Assembly (NCBI GenBank): GCA_006218065.1
Contig: VBWE01000013.1
Coordinates: 83,586 to 147,585 of the forward strand
Length of the DNA: 64,000 bases
Reading direction: 5' to 3'
From: Bacteroidota bacterium
GTDB taxonomy: Bacteria; Bacteroidota; Bacteroidia; Palsa-965
Below, piece by piece: positions 51,219 through 61,283 of this stretch (position 1 is its first letter; the number at the start of each line of letters is the position of its first letter). A program made the translations under genes and the position numbers. The notes under the pieces were generated by a model, which was given only the letters and a program-made list of their open reading frames with translations, ran no database searches and was not told the origin of the DNA.

Positions 51219-53330
51219 CTATTTCAACAACTGGTAGGTTACAAAACTCGCGAAATAGGCCAGGCCGCCCATGTAAAGAAATTGTATGACGGGCCATTTC
51301 CAGCCCTTGGTTTCGCGGCGCACCACGGCGATCGTGCTCATGCACTGCAGGGCGAAAGCGTAAAAGATCAGCAGGGAAAAACCGGTTGCCGCAGTATATA
51401 CTTTCTGCCCGGTTCGCGGATCGGTCTGGCTCCGCATGCGTTCGCGGATCGGGCGCATATCGTTTTCGCTGCCCGCGCCGTAAATCGTAGCCATCGTTCC
51501 CACGAAAACTTCGCGCGCGGCAAACGAAGTGATCAGCGAGATCCCGATTTTCCAGTCGTAGCCCAGCGGGCGGATCACCGGCTCGATGGTTTTTCCCAAA
51601 CGGCCCGCGTACGAAGTTTCCAGTTTTTCGGATGCGATGTGCGCCTGTTTTTCTTCCTCCGGCAATGATGATGTCGCATACTTCCGTTCCACCTGCCGGA
51701 AACTGTCGCCGGGCGCATGCGATACGAGCACCCAGAGCACGATGGAAATGGCGATGATGACTTTGCCCGCATCAAAAAGAAACACTTTTACTTTTTCGTA
51801 GATGGTGAGGAAAACCGTTTTCCACTGTGGCATGCGGTACACCGGGAGCTCCATGATGAAAAAACTTTTTTCCCGCGCTTTGACGAGCCATTTCAGCACC
51901 AGCGCGGAAATCAACGCCGTGAAAAATCCGAGTACGTAAAGCGCCATCATCGCCAGCCCCTGGTACGTGAAAATGCCGAGGAAAGGTTTGTCGGGAATGG
52001 TGAGCGCAACCAGCAGCGTATAAACCGGCAGGCGCGCCGAACAGCTCATGAGCGGCGTAATGAAAATGGTGATCAGTCTTTCTTTCCAGCTCGTGATCGT
52101 ACGTGTACTCATGATGGCCGGAACCGCGCAGGCCATGCCGCCAATCAGCGGGATCACCGATCGCCCGTTCAGCCCGAAACGCCGCATCAGTTTATCCATG
52201 ATGAAACTCACGCGCGCCATGTACCCGGTATCTTCGAGTATGGCGATGAACATGAAAAGCAAAGCGATCTGAGGAATAAAAACAAGCACGCCGCTCAGCC
52301 CCGCCAGCAGACCGTTTACGAGCAGATCGGTCAGTTCGCCTTGTGGCAAAGTCTGTACGCACCAGGTTCCGAGCGCTGAAAATCCCTGCTCGATCCAGTC
52401 CATCGGGTACGTGGCCAGCGAAAAAATCGATTGGAAAATGAGCAACAAGATGACGATGAAAAAAATATATCCCCAGAATTTATGCGTGAGCACCCGGTCG
52501 ATTTTCCGGGTCATTTCCGAAGAGCCCGGGCTGATGCCGCTGCATGCGCGGACCAGTTCGCCGATAAACGCGTAGCGGAGCATGCTCTCTTCCGACTGCG
52601 CGCGTATGCTGTTGAATTTCTGTGCGGCAAGAATTTTTTTCGCTTCCTCGTCGCCGCCTTTTCGCATCACCCGCTGCGCATAATGCAGGAGCCGGTAAAG
52701 CGGAAAGTTTTTACCCGATGCCCGCAGCGCGTTGATGGCGTCGGATTCGATTTCGCTGAGGCCGATGGTATGAACGGAAGACGGTTCGAGGTCCTTTACG
52801 ATCAACTGTTCCAGGGCTTCTATGCCGGTTCCTTCGCGGGCGCTTACTTCGACTACGGGAATGCCGAGCCGTTCCGATAATTTCTGCGTATCGATCTGCT
52901 GGCCGCTTTTTTTCAGCTCGTCGATCATGTTCAGCGCCAGGATGGAAGGCATCCCGAGATCGATGATCTGCGTAGCGATAAAAAGACAGCGTTTCAGGTT
53001 GGTCGCATCGGCCACGATAATCACCAGGTCGGGATGATCCGGGTTGTCCGGGTCGCTGAGCACTTCGCAGGCCACTTCCTCGTCGATCGATTTCGGGTAA
53101 AGGCTGTACGTTCCGGGAAGATCGATGTATTCGGCTTCGATAGTTTTCCCGTTTTTTTTCAGGCGTGCCGAGCCGGTTTTTTTGTCGACTGTAACGCCGG
53201 GGAAATTGCCGGTTTTCTGGTTCAGCCCGGTCAGCGCGTTGAATAAAGTGGATTTTCCGCAGTTCGGTTTTCCGGCAAGAGCTACTTTGAGATGCCTGGT
53301 GGAAGAATTTGTTTCAGCAACAGTGGACAT
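51219..53330 (-). CDS. feoB: Ferrous iron transport protein B
   Basis: 703 residues from ATG 53330 (the frame is open 54 codons further upstream, but that part overlaps feoA in another frame). The N-terminal G domain has G1 at GKPNCGKS (20-27), the Fe-specific G2 region NFPGVTV, G3 DLPGTYSL and G4 NMID. The membrane part (about 270-700) has the paired Gate motifs, for example FIPQIALLFMFIAILEDTGYMAR and GMACAVPAIMSTRTI. It imports Fe2+. The 24-bp gap to feoA and shared strand make a feoAB operon. Confidence 0.95.
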   Translation of the reverse strand: MSTVAETNSSTRHLKVALAGKPNCGKSTLFNALTGLNQKTGNFPGVTVDKKTGSARLKKNGKTIEAEYIDLPGTYSLYPKSIDEEVACEVLSDPDNPDHPDLVIIVADATNLKRCLFIATQIIDLGMPSILALNMIDELKKSGQQIDTQKLSERLGIPVVEVSAREGTGIEALEQLIVKDLEPSSVHTIGLSEIESDAINALRASGKNFPLYRLLHYAQRVMRKGGDEEAKKILAAQKFNSIRAQSEESMLRYAFIGELVRACSGISPGSSEMTRKIDRVLTHKFWGYIFFIVILLLIFQSIFSLATYPMDWIEQGFSALGTWCVQTLPQGELTDLLVNGLLAGLSGVLVFIPQIALLFMFIAILEDTGYMARVSFIMDKLMRRFGLNGRSVIPLIGGMACAVPAIMSTRTITSWKERLITIFITPLMSCSARLPVYTLLVALTIPDKPFLGIFTYQGLAMMALYVLGFFTALISALVLKWLVKAREKSFFIMELPVYRMPQWKTVFLTIYEKVKVFLFDAGKVIIAISIVLWVLVSHAPGDSFRQVERKYATSSLPEEEKQAHIASEKLETSYAGRLGKTIEPVIRPLGYDWKIGISLITSFAAREVFVGTMATIYGAGSENDMRPIRERMRSQTDPRTGQKVYTAATGFSLLIFYAFALQCMSTIAVVRRETKGWKWPVIQFLYMGGLAYFASFVTYQLLK

Positions 53331-53353
53331 AGGCAGGTGCGGAAAAATGCACC

Positions 53354-53596
53354 TTAGTTCAGGGTGCGACGGATGCGGACGGTTGAAGCTTCGGCCAAAC
53401 GCATGCTGAGCAGGGAACCGGAAACCTGGATGGCGATCGGATCGCCCAGCGGCGCGATCTTCTCCAGTATCACCGCTTCGCCGGGAACACAACCCATATC
53501 GAGCAGCCGGAGCGACATGTCATCGTTGCCAACCGATTCAATCACAGCAGTTTCGCCGAATTGGAGGTTGTCAAGTGTATCGTAAACTGGCGCCAT
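53354..53596 (-). CDS. feoA: Ferrous iron transport protein A
   Basis: 80 residues forming an SH3-like FeoA domain: ESVGNDDMSLRLLDMGCVPGEAVILEKIAPLGDPIAIQVSGSLLSMR, with the conserved RLLDMGxxPG motif and final LAEASTVRI. It regulates FeoB in the cytoplasm. It is the first gene of the feoAB unit; upstream 53597-53728 holds the likely promoter, with no obvious regulatory palindrome. Confidence 0.93.
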   Translation of the reverse strand: MAPVYDTLDNLQFGETAVIESVGNDDMSLRLLDMGCVPGEAVILEKIAPLGDPIAIQVSGSLLSMRLAEASTVRIRRTLN

Positions 53597-53728
53597 ATAG
53601 GGATGTGATACTGTAATACCGTTTGGTTAGGACAAAGTTAAGGTATTCCTACTGGCGCGGGTGGGAAAGGAGATACCCAAAAGAGGGTATTTTGAAAAGT
53701 AACGGGAGCAGCGATTTTTAGAAATTCT

Positions 53729-53866
53729 CTACTTCTTGGGCTTGCTGCGGAAAGCGGGGCAATCACCGCAATGGTTTTTCTTCTTGAAGAGAAAACAGCC
53801 GGTGGCACTTGTCGATACGACAACAGCGAGGAGAAAAACGGCGAGAAAACTGCGGAAATTTTTCAT
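53729..53866 (-). CDS. 45-residue Cys-rich lipoprotein near feoAB
   Basis: ATG at 53866, TAG at 53729-53731. MKNFRSFLAVFLLAVVVS is a signal peptide with a lipobox-like SATGC (C24). The mature part is only about 22 residues and ends KKKNHCGDCPAFRSKPKK, with a CxxCPxF motif. A second tiny lipoprotein with the same ending motif lies next to it (53941-54093). Both stand upstream of feoA on the same strand. They may be metal-binding accessory lipoproteins (inference). Too short to assign further. Confidence 0.7.
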   Translation of the reverse strand: MKNFRSFLAVFLLAVVVSTSATGCFLFKKKNHCGDCPAFRSKPKK

Positions 53867-53940
53867 GTTTTGTTCTTCTGTCTTTCAAAGATAGTGCCGG
53901 AAATCCGTTTTTCCAAGCATGCGTCCGGTTGCCGGACCCT

Positions 53941-54093
53941 TTAATGAAACTCGGGGCAGGTAGTGCATTTGTTGATATGCCTCTTTTTGTTTTGTTTCTT
54001 CCCCGTTCCATGCTTGCAGGATTCACAACCGGGCAGGATAAAAACCAGTGCCAGTATGGTCAGCCAAAGCGATATGTTTTTTCTGCGGATCAT
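53941..54093 (-). CDS. 50-residue Cys-rich lipoprotein near feoAB
   Basis: From ATG 54093: MIRRKNISLWLTILALVFILPGC is a lipoprotein signal (LPGC, C23). The short mature part is rich in Lys and Cys and ends NKCTTCPEFH, sharing the CxxCPxF end with the 45-residue protein at 53729. The frame opens 12 codons further but without a better start. A promoter for the row of minus-strand genes may lie just above, between 54094 and the divergent mlaE gene. Confidence 0.7.
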   Translation of the reverse strand: MIRRKNISLWLTILALVFILPGCESCKHGTGKKQNKKRHINKCTTCPEFH

Positions 54094-54174
54094 TACGGAA
54101 GCGGGATTTATTACTACTAAAGATAGCAAAAGCAGCGGAAACCCTGAAAAAGAGTAATTTTAGCTCCTCAATAA

Positions 54175-54915
54175 ATGAAGCTCCTCTTCCATATCGGGCG
54201 TTATTTTATGCTCATGCACCGTACGCTCCGCCGTCCGGAGAAATGGTCGATTTACCGGCGGCAGATTTTCCGGGAGATCGATGTGATCGGCATAGGTTCT
54301 CTCGGCATTGTTGCGATCATTTCCGTTTTTATGGGAGCGGTTATCACCATCCAGTCGGCTTTCGGTTTCGAGAGCCCGTGGATCCCGCTGTATGCGGTCG
54401 GTGTAGCTACCCGCGATTCGATCATCCTCGAATTTTCGCCCACGATCGTCAGTCTGATCCTCGCCGGGAAAGTAGGTTCGAGCATCGCTTCCGAAATCGG
54501 CAATATGCGCGTTTCAGAACAGATCGATGCGCTGGAGGTGATGGGAATCAACTCTGCGGGATATCTCATCCTGCCGAAAATTATCGCATCGGTTTTCATC
54601 CTGCCGTTCCTGGTTATCATCAGCATGTTTCTCGGCCATTTCGGGGGATATGTTTTCGGCGTGGTTACCGGTGTGGTCACGTCATACGAATTCGTATACG
54701 GCATACAATATGAATTCCACCCGTTCAACGTGTATTATGCGCTGGTGAAAATCGCCTGCTTCGCGTTCATCATTCCTTCCGTTTCGGCCTACCAGGGATA
54801 TTACACCAAAGGCGGCTCGCTCGAAGTGGGCGCGGCCAGTATCCGTGCAGTGGTTTACAGCATTATCGTGGTACTCCTGTTCAACTTTATCGTAACTCAA
54901 TTGCTGCTGGCATGA
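54175..54915 (+). CDS. MlaE-family ABC transporter permease
   Basis: 246 residues, five or six membrane helices. The MlaE family pattern is visible: IGSLGIVAIISVFMGAVITIQSAFGFE (about 40-65), RDSIILEFSPTIVSLILAGKVGSSIASEIG (about 81-110), then MRVSEQIDALEVMGINSAGYL, where the E-Q-I-D-A-L-E-V-M-G-I-N motif is diagnostic. It should move phospholipids between membranes, with an MCE-domain protein encoded elsewhere. The stop overlaps the next start (ATGA), so it is coupled to the ATPase. Confidence 0.93.
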   Translation: MKLLFHIGRYFMLMHRTLRRPEKWSIYRRQIFREIDVIGIGSLGIVAIISVFMGAVITIQSAFGFESPWIPLYAVGVATRDSIILEFSPTIVSLILAGKVGSSIASEIGNMRVSEQIDALEVMGINSAGYLILPKIIASVFILPFLVIISMFLGHFGGYVFGVVTGVVTSYEFVYGIQYEFHPFNVYYALVKIACFAFIIPSVSAYQGYYTKGGSLEVGAASIRAVVYSIIVVLLFNFIVTQLLLA

Positions 54916-55670
54916 TCGAAGTAAAAAACGTCAGTAAATCATTTGGCGACCGCCCGATTGTGAAAGATTTCTCTTTCGTTTTCGAGCGCGGCAAAGCCAA
55001 CCTGATTATCGGCGAAAGCGGTACCGGCAAATCCGTGCTCACCAAATGTATGGTCGGCCTGGTGGAAGTGGACAGGGGAGAAGTATTGTACGACGGGCAG
55101 GATTTCGTAAAAATGAACTACGAGCAGCGCAAACTGATCCGCAAGGAAATCGGTATGCTTTTCCAGGGCGGTGCGCTTTTCGATTCGATGACGGTGGAAG
55201 AAAACGTGATGTTCCCGCTTTCCATGTTCACCGAAATGCCCGAAAGCGAGAAAAGGGACCGCGCACATTTTTGTCTTAAACGCGTCAACCTGCCGAACGC
55301 CGCCAAACTGTATCCCGCGGAAATCAGCGGGGGCATGAAGAAACGCGTGGCCATCGCGCGGGCCATTTCCCTGCAGCCGAAATACCTTTTCTGCGACGAA
55401 CCGAATTCCGGCCTCGACCCGCGCACCTCGATCCTGATCGACGAACTGATCATGGAAATCACGCTGGAATACCAGATCACGACCGTCGTAATTACCCACG
55501 ATATGAATTCCGTACTGGAAATCGGCGATAAAATCGCTTTCCTGCACAACGGAGAAAAATGGTGGGAAGGCAACCGTAAGGAAATCCTGACATCCGACAA
55601 TAAAGAACTTTCGGACTTTGTTTATGCAACCAAGTTCCTGCGTGAATTCCGCGACCGGCTGAGAACCTGA
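54912..55670 (+). CDS. MlaF-family ABC transporter ATPase
   Basis: 252 residues. Walker A GESGTGKS (about 36-43), Q-loop MLFQGGALFDSMTV, signature ISGGMKKR (about 137), Walker B YLFCDEPNSGLDP (about 158), H-switch VITHDM. The signature variant SGGMxKR is typical of MlaF. It forms the ABC core with the permease above. The MCE lipid-carrier gene (mlaD) is not adjacent. A terminator follows. Confidence 0.93.
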   Translation: MIEVKNVSKSFGDRPIVKDFSFVFERGKANLIIGESGTGKSVLTKCMVGLVEVDRGEVLYDGQDFVKMNYEQRKLIRKEIGMLFQGGALFDSMTVEENVMFPLSMFTEMPESEKRDRAHFCLKRVNLPNAAKLYPAEISGGMKKRVAIARAISLQPKYLFCDEPNSGLDPRTSILIDELIMEITLEYQITTVVITHDMNSVLEIGDKIAFLHNGEKWWEGNRKEILTSDNKELSDFVYATKFLREFRDRLRT

Positions 55671-55684
55671 AAAATTTTTTGCAT

Positions 55685-55720
55685 AAAAAAAGCCCCCGGT
55701 TTTCACCGGGGGCTTTTTTT
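55685..55720. terminator. Bidirectional terminator between mlaF and the T9SS protein gene
   Basis: AAAAAAAGCCCCCGGT pairs with ACCGGGGGCTTTTTTT. It ends transcripts from both convergent genes. Confidence 0.95.
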
Positions 55721-55736
55721 ATATCGGAACGACTGA

Positions 55737-56975
55737 TTACTTGGTAACAGTCATTTTCTTGGTAACGCTTACACCGTCAACATTTACTGTGTAGAAGTAA
55801 ACACCGGCGTTGTAGTCGTTTGTGTTCAGCTCAATGGTGTGAACACCGGCAGCCTGGTTTCCTTCGTTGTTCGAATAAACGAGTTTGCCTGCGATGTCAT
55901 AAACACTGAAGGTCACTTTTCCGTTGTTTTTCAGTGCGTAGTCGATTTTGGTGATTCCGTTGGTCGGGTTCGGTACGTTCTGGTTTACTTTAACCTCTTC
56001 GCCGGCAAGTTCGTTAAAACCAACGCCGTTAACGGTCATTTTTACCCAGATACCCCAGTTCTGCAGGTAGTTCTCGCTGTCGCCTGTCGCCGTGCCGTCA
56101 ATCTGTGCGTTCGATGTTCCGTTGCACTCGTAGTACGTGTCGATGTTCGTCGAAGTCGGGAAGATACCGTACATGGTCATCGTCGGAACGTACGGGTTGA
56201 AGCGCATGTCATAGCGATAGCTATTGTTGGCGTAGTGCGAAGTAAGGGCGAAGTACGGCAGGCTGGAATTCTGCGGGCAGGTAGTCTGCAGATCGCCGAA
56301 ACCGGCAAGGATACCGAAAGAATCCGCTGTCGCACCGTAGTACTCAATCTGAACACCGAATTTGCTGGTGTTGTTGTTTACTGTATAATTCGGCGCGAAA
56401 CCGAAAATAGCCGAGTTCAGCCAGTCGGGTGTCGAGAGGCTCGTGTTGGTTACAATTTCAGTGGTGTTCAGCACCGTTGTCTGCGGATAACCGGCAGAAT
56501 TCAACGCGATGATTTTGCACTGGATCGTGTCGTTGTTGCCTGAGTTGTTCTCATGGCCGCCAAGTACGTACACGGAGTCAATCGTGTAGCTGCTGAAGCT
56601 CGTCCAGGGAACCGGGTTGAACGAAGACTGGTTGTAGGAATCATACAGGGCGCTGAAATCGACGATCGCATACTGCAGCGAGGTATCACCAGCAGCCAGG
56701 TCGTAGTTCATGTTCATATCCCAGATGAAACGCTGGTAAGCATAACCGATCGTATCCAGGTTGTAGCTCTCATCCATGTAATCGTAATCCACGAAGAAGG
56801 TTTGTGAGCTTTGTGTGCTGTTTCCGCCGTTGTTGTGGGCTGCACGCTGGGGTACATTCTTGGGAACGCGTGTTGTTTTAAACAGCGGACCATTATTGTG
56901 GGTGGTCAGGGGACCCTGCGCGATGGCCACAGAAGCTGTCATCGCCAAAATCAGTGAAGCGTAAATTTTTTTCAT
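55737..56975 (-). CDS. T9SS-exported protein of unknown function
   Basis: 412 residues from ATG 56975 (MKKIYASLILAMTASVAIAQ signal peptide; the frame is open 22 codons further but with no promoter beyond it). The body (about 45-330) is polar, rich in Asn, Tyr and Ser, with no known domain recognised. The last 75 residues are a type A T9SS domain (NQNVPNPTNGITKIDYALKN, VYDIAGKLVYSN, GVYFYTVNVDGVSVTKKMTV). It resembles the protein at 57222 in this end only. It has its own canonical promoter at 57012-57041. Confidence 0.88.
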   Translation of the reverse strand: MKKIYASLILAMTASVAIAQGPLTTHNNGPLFKTTRVPKNVPQRAAHNNGGNSTQSSQTFFVDYDYMDESYNLDTIGYAYQRFIWDMNMNYDLAAGDTSLQYAIVDFSALYDSYNQSSFNPVPWTSFSSYTIDSVYVLGGHENNSGNNDTIQCKIIALNSAGYPQTTVLNTTEIVTNTSLSTPDWLNSAIFGFAPNYTVNNNTSKFGVQIEYYGATADSFGILAGFGDLQTTCPQNSSLPYFALTSHYANNSYRYDMRFNPYVPTMTMYGIFPTSTNIDTYYECNGTSNAQIDGTATGDSENYLQNWGIWVKMTVNGVGFNELAGEEVKVNQNVPNPTNGITKIDYALKNNGKVTFSVYDIAGKLVYSNNEGNQAAGVHTIELNTNDYNAGVYFYTVNVDGVSVTKKMTVTK

Positions 56976-57011
56976 GGCTGGTAGATTAGTTTTTGAATGG
57001 TTGTCGAAATA

Positions 57012-57041
57012 CAAATATAAGAAACTGTGTCCAAAGTTCAA
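57012..57041 (-). promoter_or_regulatory. Canonical promoter of the gene at 55737
   Basis: On the minus strand: TTG (57039-57041), 19-bp spacer, TATATTTG (57012-57019), leader about 30 bases. Confidence 0.8.
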
Positions 57042-57171
57042 TCCCGGTTTCCTTATTTTACAGGACTTTGATGCAAAGATTTCGGGAAGATTTTAAGCCG
57101 GTCAGTTCTTTTATATACATAAGATGTTTATGAAAGGAAAAAGTTACGGATGAACGGCAAATGCCTGGAAA

Positions 57172-57204
57172 CAAAAAAACCACCCCGGTCGGGATGGTTT
57201 TTTT
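57172..57204 (-). terminator. Terminator after the gene at 57222
   Basis: CAAAAAAACCACCCCG pairs with CGGGATGGTTTTTTTG (one mismatch) around GT, with T-run. Confidence 0.88.
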
Positions 57205-57221
57205 GTTGAAAAAAGGAAAGC

Positions 57222-58259
57222 TTAGTGGGTAACCACCATTTTCTTGCTTACGCTGTTTCCGCCTGCTGTCAGGGTGTAGTAGTACATACCTGCGGGCATT
57301 TCAGAAGCGTTGAATTTGATAGCGTGTGTACCTGCACCAACGTTGTTCTGGGAAACCGAGCTAACGAGTTTACCGCTTACTTCGTAGATGTTGAGGGTAA
57401 CGTTGTCAACTGCGTTGATCAGCGAGAAGTCGATTTCCGTAATGCCGTTAGCCGGGTTCGGGAAGTTCTGCTTCACGCTCACGTTGCCTGCTGTTTCAGA
57501 AACACCTACAGTACCTTCGATCATCATGATATCGGTAAGATACAGGATGAACATGTCGTTTGCATCGTGGTGGTAAGCGATGTACACGTCAGTACCGTTG
57601 TAAGAAGCCGGGATATCAACCTGGCGCTGGTTGAACACAGTGTAAGGTGTGTTTACCGTATCACCCGAAGTCGAAGCAGCCATATCAGCTACGGTGTAGA
57701 TAGCCGGATCAATGAAGTCAGTATAGTTGTTCGGACCTGTAGAAGAGAGCTTCACTTTGTAGCCATCGCGGTAAGCACCGTCAGGCATGTTGTGACGCCA
57801 CTGCAGGTGAGCACCACCGGCAGGAACTGGGATCGGGCCCATTTCCAGCCAGTTGTCAGCCTGTGCAAGGGGAGAGAACCAGGAGCAGGCTCCGGCAAAG
57901 AATACCGAGTCAGGATGTCCGTAAAGAAGCGGGCTGGTCGGGTCAATGTCGTAGAAGAAATTAAAACCGCTGGCCGTTCCGAAACCGCCCTGGATAGCCG
58001 GGTCAGGTGTCAGACCGTCAACGTCTTCCTGCTGGATAACGAATGTTACGGGAAGGTTGCCGGCGATGTCATAAACATAGAAACCGTCAAAAAGGAAAGT
58101 GGTATCTCCAACAGCCTGCGTAGTCGGTGTGATGATCTGCGGCGACTGGTTCGGAAGTACGTTGGCATTGCCCGGGGACATGCCGAATTTGTTCGTGCTC
58201 TGTGCATTGGCGGCAACTGCCACAACCAGCACCGATGCGAGTGTGTAAATTTTCTTCAT
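57222..58259 (-). CDS. T9SS-exported protein of unknown function
   Basis: 345 residues, signal peptide MKKIYTLASVLVVAVAANAQ. The mature part (about 25-260) is beta-rich; a possible choice-of-anchor-type beta-sandwich (GTDVYIAYHHDANDMFILYLTDIMMIEG near 215-243, a segment typical of such domains) precedes the type A T9SS domain (about 268-345, KQNFPNPANGITEIDFSL, YEVSGKLVSSV, MYYYTLTAGGNSVSKKMVV). It is an extracellular product. Confidence 0.88.
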   Translation of the reverse strand: MKKIYTLASVLVVAVAANAQSTNKFGMSPGNANVLPNQSPQIITPTTQAVGDTTFLFDGFYVYDIAGNLPVTFVIQQEDVDGLTPDPAIQGGFGTASGFNFFYDIDPTSPLLYGHPDSVFFAGACSWFSPLAQADNWLEMGPIPVPAGGAHLQWRHNMPDGAYRDGYKVKLSSTGPNNYTDFIDPAIYTVADMAASTSGDTVNTPYTVFNQRQVDIPASYNGTDVYIAYHHDANDMFILYLTDIMMIEGTVGVSETAGNVSVKQNFPNPANGITEIDFSLINAVDNVTLNIYEVSGKLVSSVSQNNVGAGTHAIKFNASEMPAGMYYYTLTAGGNSVSKKMVVTH

Positions 58260-58286
58260 TTGGATGTTTTTTTAGTTAGCGAATGG

Positions 58287-58316
58287 CAAATATAGTCAAT
58301 TGTGTTAAAATATCAA
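58287..58316 (-). promoter_or_regulatory. Canonical promoter of the gene at 57222
   Basis: On the minus strand: TTG (58314-58316), 19-bp spacer, TATATTTG (58287-58294), leader about 27 bases. Confidence 0.85.
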
Positions 58317-58349
58317 TTGGCTATCCAGGCATAAAAGATTGGACAATCG

Positions 58350-61205
58350 TTACAGCGCGGCCTCTGTTTCGTATGCTTCGATGGGCGGACAGGAGCAAAC
58401 CAGGTTCCGGTCGCCGTAAGCATTGTCCACGCGGCCCACGCTGGGCCAGAACTTGGCGTCGCGGACCCAGGCCAGCGGGAATACCGCTTTTTCACGGCTG
58501 TACGTGTGGTTCCAGCTCTCGCTGAGGGCCGAAACAGCCGTATGCGGGGCGTTTTTCAGGACATTGTCGGTTACATCGGACTTTCCTTCGGCGATCTCGG
58601 CGATTTCCTTACGGATCCGGATCATGGCCTGGCAGAAACGGTCGAGCTCGGCTTTGGATTCACTTTCGGTGGGCTCTATCATCAGCGTATCGTGTACCGG
58701 GAAGGACACGGTGGGTGCATGGTAGCCGAAATCCATCAGGCGCTTGGCCATATCGCCCACTTCCACTTTGGCGGTACGCTTGAATTCCGCGCAGTCGAGG
58801 ATCATTTCATGGGCTACCCGGCCGTTGCGGTTGGTGTATAACGTATTGTAGTACGGTTTGAGCACTTCCTTCATGTAGTTCGCATTCAGGATGGCATATT
58901 TGGTAGCGTCCGTAACACCGCTTCCGCCGAGCATTTTAACATAGCCGTAGGAAATGAGCAGGATGAGTGCGCTTCCCCAGGGTGCCGCCGAAACGGCGGG
59001 AATGCCTTGCTGTCCGCCGGTTTTCACTACCGGGTGCGAAGGCAGGAAGGGAGCCAGGTGCGCCGCCACGCCGATGGGACCCATGCCGGGACCGCCGCCG
59101 CCGTGCGGGATAGCGAATGTTTTGTGCAGGTTGAGGTGACAAACATCGGCCCCGATATTGCCCGGGCTGGTGAGGCCGACCTGCGCGTTCATGTTGGCGC
59201 CGTCCATGTACACCTGCCCGCCGTTATCGTGGATGATCTTCGTGATTTCGATGATGCTTTCCTCGAAAACCCCGTGCGTGGAAGGATACGTAACCATCAG
59301 GCACGACAGGTTGTCTTTGTGCTGTTCCGCTTTTGCGCGAAGATCGTTCACATCGATATTCCCCTGGTCGTCGCATTTCACGATAACGATATTCATGCCT
59401 GCGAGTGCGGCGCTGGCGGGATTGGTGCCGTGCGCGCTGGAAGGAATCAGGGCCAGGTTGCGGTGCGTGTCCCCGCGTGAAATATGGTACGCGCGGATCA
59501 CCATCAGGCCGGCATATTCGCCCTGTGCGCCGGAATTCGGCTGGAACGACATGGCGGCAAAACCGGTGATCCCGCAAAGCGCTTTCTCGAGGTTTTCAAA
59601 AACTTCGTGGTAGCCTTTGGCCTGTTCGGCGGGAACGAACGGGTGCATGCCGGCGAATTCGGGCCAGCTTATGGGATACAGTTCCGCCGCGGCGTTCAGT
59701 TTCATGGTGCATGATCCCAGCGAAATCATGGAATGCACCAGGGAAAGGTCTTTATTCTCGAGGCGCTTGATATAACGCATCATTTCGGTTTCGGAATGGT
59801 AGCTGCTGAAAACCGGGTGGGTGAGGTACTTCCTGTTTTCAGCGGGCTTGAGCACGGCCGCACCGTTGCCGGCAGCGTTTATATCTGCGCCGAGCGCCTG
59901 TACGATGTCGCGCAGATCATCCGCACCGACGGTCTGATCGAGGCTGATGTGGACGGTTCCGTTTCCGTAACGGAAATTGATGCCGAGCGCTTCCCCCGCG
60001 GATTTCAGTTGTTCCGTGGTTTTTCCTGCGGGAAGACGGAAGGAAAGCGTATCGAAGAAATTTTTGTTGATGCGCTGGTAGCCGGCTTTTTCTGCGGCTG
60101 CGGAAAGGCGGGCGGTATTTCCGTGAACTTCTTCCGCAATGCTGCGGATACCTTCCGGCCCGTGATATACGGCGTACATAGAAGCCATGATTGCCAGCAG
60201 GGCCTGCGCCGTGCAGATGTTGGACGTCGCTTTTTCACGCTTGATGTGCTGCTCGCGCGTTTGCAGGGCCATGCGCAGCGCGCGGTTGCCGTTGCTGTCG
60301 ATGGACACGCCGATGATCCGGCCGGGCATCAGGCGTTTGAAATCTTCTTTCGCGGCGAAGAACGCGGCATGCGGTCCGCCGAATCCCATCGGTACGCCGA
60401 AACGCTGCGAGTTTCCGAAAACCACGTCGGCGCCCCATTCGCCGGGAGCGGGAAGCATGGCGAGCGCAAGCAGGTCGGTCCCTACGGCCACACCGGCGCC
60501 AGCATCGTGGGCGGCTTTGGCGAAGGCCGTGAAGTCGTGTATTTCACCGTCGATATCCGGGTACTGAACCAGTGCGCCGAAGAACGAATCGTCGAATTTA
60601 AACGTGCCGTGATCGCCGGTTACCAGTTCGATGCCGAGCGGGGCGGAACGTGTGCGCAGCACGTCGAGCGTTTGCGGGAAACATTTTTCGGAAACGAAAA
60701 ATTTATGCGCGTTGCGTTTCACCGCTTCGCGGCTGCGGTTTCCGAAAAGGAGCGTCATCGATTCACCGGCTGCGGTGGCTTCATCCAGCAGCGATGCGTT
60801 GGCCAGCGGAAGGCCGGTGAGGTCGATCACCATGGTCTGGAAATTCAGCAGCGCTTCGAGGCGGCCCTGCGAGATCTCCGCCTGGTAAGGCGTGTAGGCC
60901 GTGTACCAGCCCGGGTTTTCCAGGATATTGCGCTGGATGACGGGCGGAACGATGGTTCCGTAGTAACCCAGGCCGATGTAGGAACGGAATGTTTTATTTT
61001 TTGCGCCCACAGTATGCAGGTGCTTGAGGTATTCGAATTCGGTGAGACCTTCCGGCAGCTGCAGCGGTTTTTTCAGGCGGATCGATGCCGGGATGGTTTG
61101 TTCAATCAGTTCATCAATGGATGAAACGCCGATGATGCGGAGCATGGCTTCCACATCGCTTTCCGAAGGACCGATGTGGCGGCGGGTGAAGACGTCTTTA
61201 CTCAT
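58350..61205 (-). CDS. gcvP: Glycine dehydrogenase (decarboxylating), P-protein of the glycine cleavage system
   Basis: 951 residues from ATG 61205, the start that gives the typical [22 protein letters not shown]. It is the single-chain form: an N-terminal half (about 1-440) and a C-terminal half with the PLP lysine near K695 in [18 protein letters not shown]. Other P-protein landmarks are [11 protein letters not shown] and [10 protein letters not shown]. It decarboxylates glycine and passes the aminomethyl group to lipoylated H-protein. gcvH and gcvT are not adjacent. Confidence 0.96.
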   Translation of the reverse strand: MSKDVFTRRHIGPSESDVEAMLRIIGVSSIDELIEQTIPASIRLKKPLQLPEGLTEFEYLKHLHTVGAKNKTFRSYIGLGYYGTIVPPVIQRNILENPGWYTAYTPYQAEISQGRLEALLNFQTMVIDLTGLPLANASLLDEATAAGESMTLLFGNRSREAVKRNAHKFFVSEKCFPQTLDVLRTRSAPLGIELVTGDHGTFKFDDSFFGALVQYPDIDGEIHDFTAFAKAAHDAGAGVAVGTDLLALAMLPAPGEWGADVVFGNSQRFGVPMGFGGPHAAFFAAKEDFKRLMPGRIIGVSIDSNGNRALRMALQTREQHIKREKATSNICTAQALLAIMASMYAVYHGPEGIRSIAEEVHGNTARLSAAAEKAGYQRINKNFFDTLSFRLPAGKTTEQLKSAGEALGINFRYGNGTVHISLDQTVGADDLRDIVQALGADINAAGNGAAVLKPAENRKYLTHPVFSSYHSETEMMRYIKRLENKDLSLVHSMISLGSCTMKLNAAAELYPISWPEFAGMHPFVPAEQAKGYHEVFENLEKALCGITGFAAMSFQPNSGAQGEYAGLMVIRAYHISRGDTHRNLALIPSSAHGTNPASAALAGMNIVIVKCDDQGNIDVNDLRAKAEQHKDNLSCLMVTYPSTHGVFEESIIEITKIIHDNGGQVYMDGANMNAQVGLTSPGNIGADVCHLNLHKTFAIPHGGGGPGMGPIGVAAHLAPFLPSHPVVKTGGQQGIPAVSAAPWGSALILLISYGYVKMLGGSGVTDATKYAILNANYMKEVLKPYYNTLYTNRNGRVAHEMILDCAEFKRTAKVEVGDMAKRLMDFGYHAPTVSFPVHDTLMIEPTESESKAELDRFCQAMIRIRKEIAEIAEGKSDVTDNVLKNAPHTAVSALSESWNHTYSREKAVFPLAWVRDAKFWPSVGRVDNAYGDRNLVCSCPPIEAYETEAAL

Positions 61206-61253
61206 GTTTGTATGTTGTGTATGTTGGTGTAACTGCTGAAAAATAAACGCGTG

Positions 61254-61283
61254 CAAAGATAAGGAAATAGGAACTGTTTAAAA
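61254..61283 (-). promoter_or_regulatory. Probable gcvP promoter using a repeat end as -33 region
   Basis: Minus strand: TATCTTTG at 61254-61261; 18 bp upstream lies TTTT of the repeat end (61280-61283, TTTTAAAC). The -7 match is exact; the -33 is a partial match to TTTG. Confidence 0.6.

Noticed and set aside
53331-53492. 54-codon extension of feoB
   Set aside because: It overlaps feoA in another frame, and the ATG at 53330 gives the normal FeoB start.
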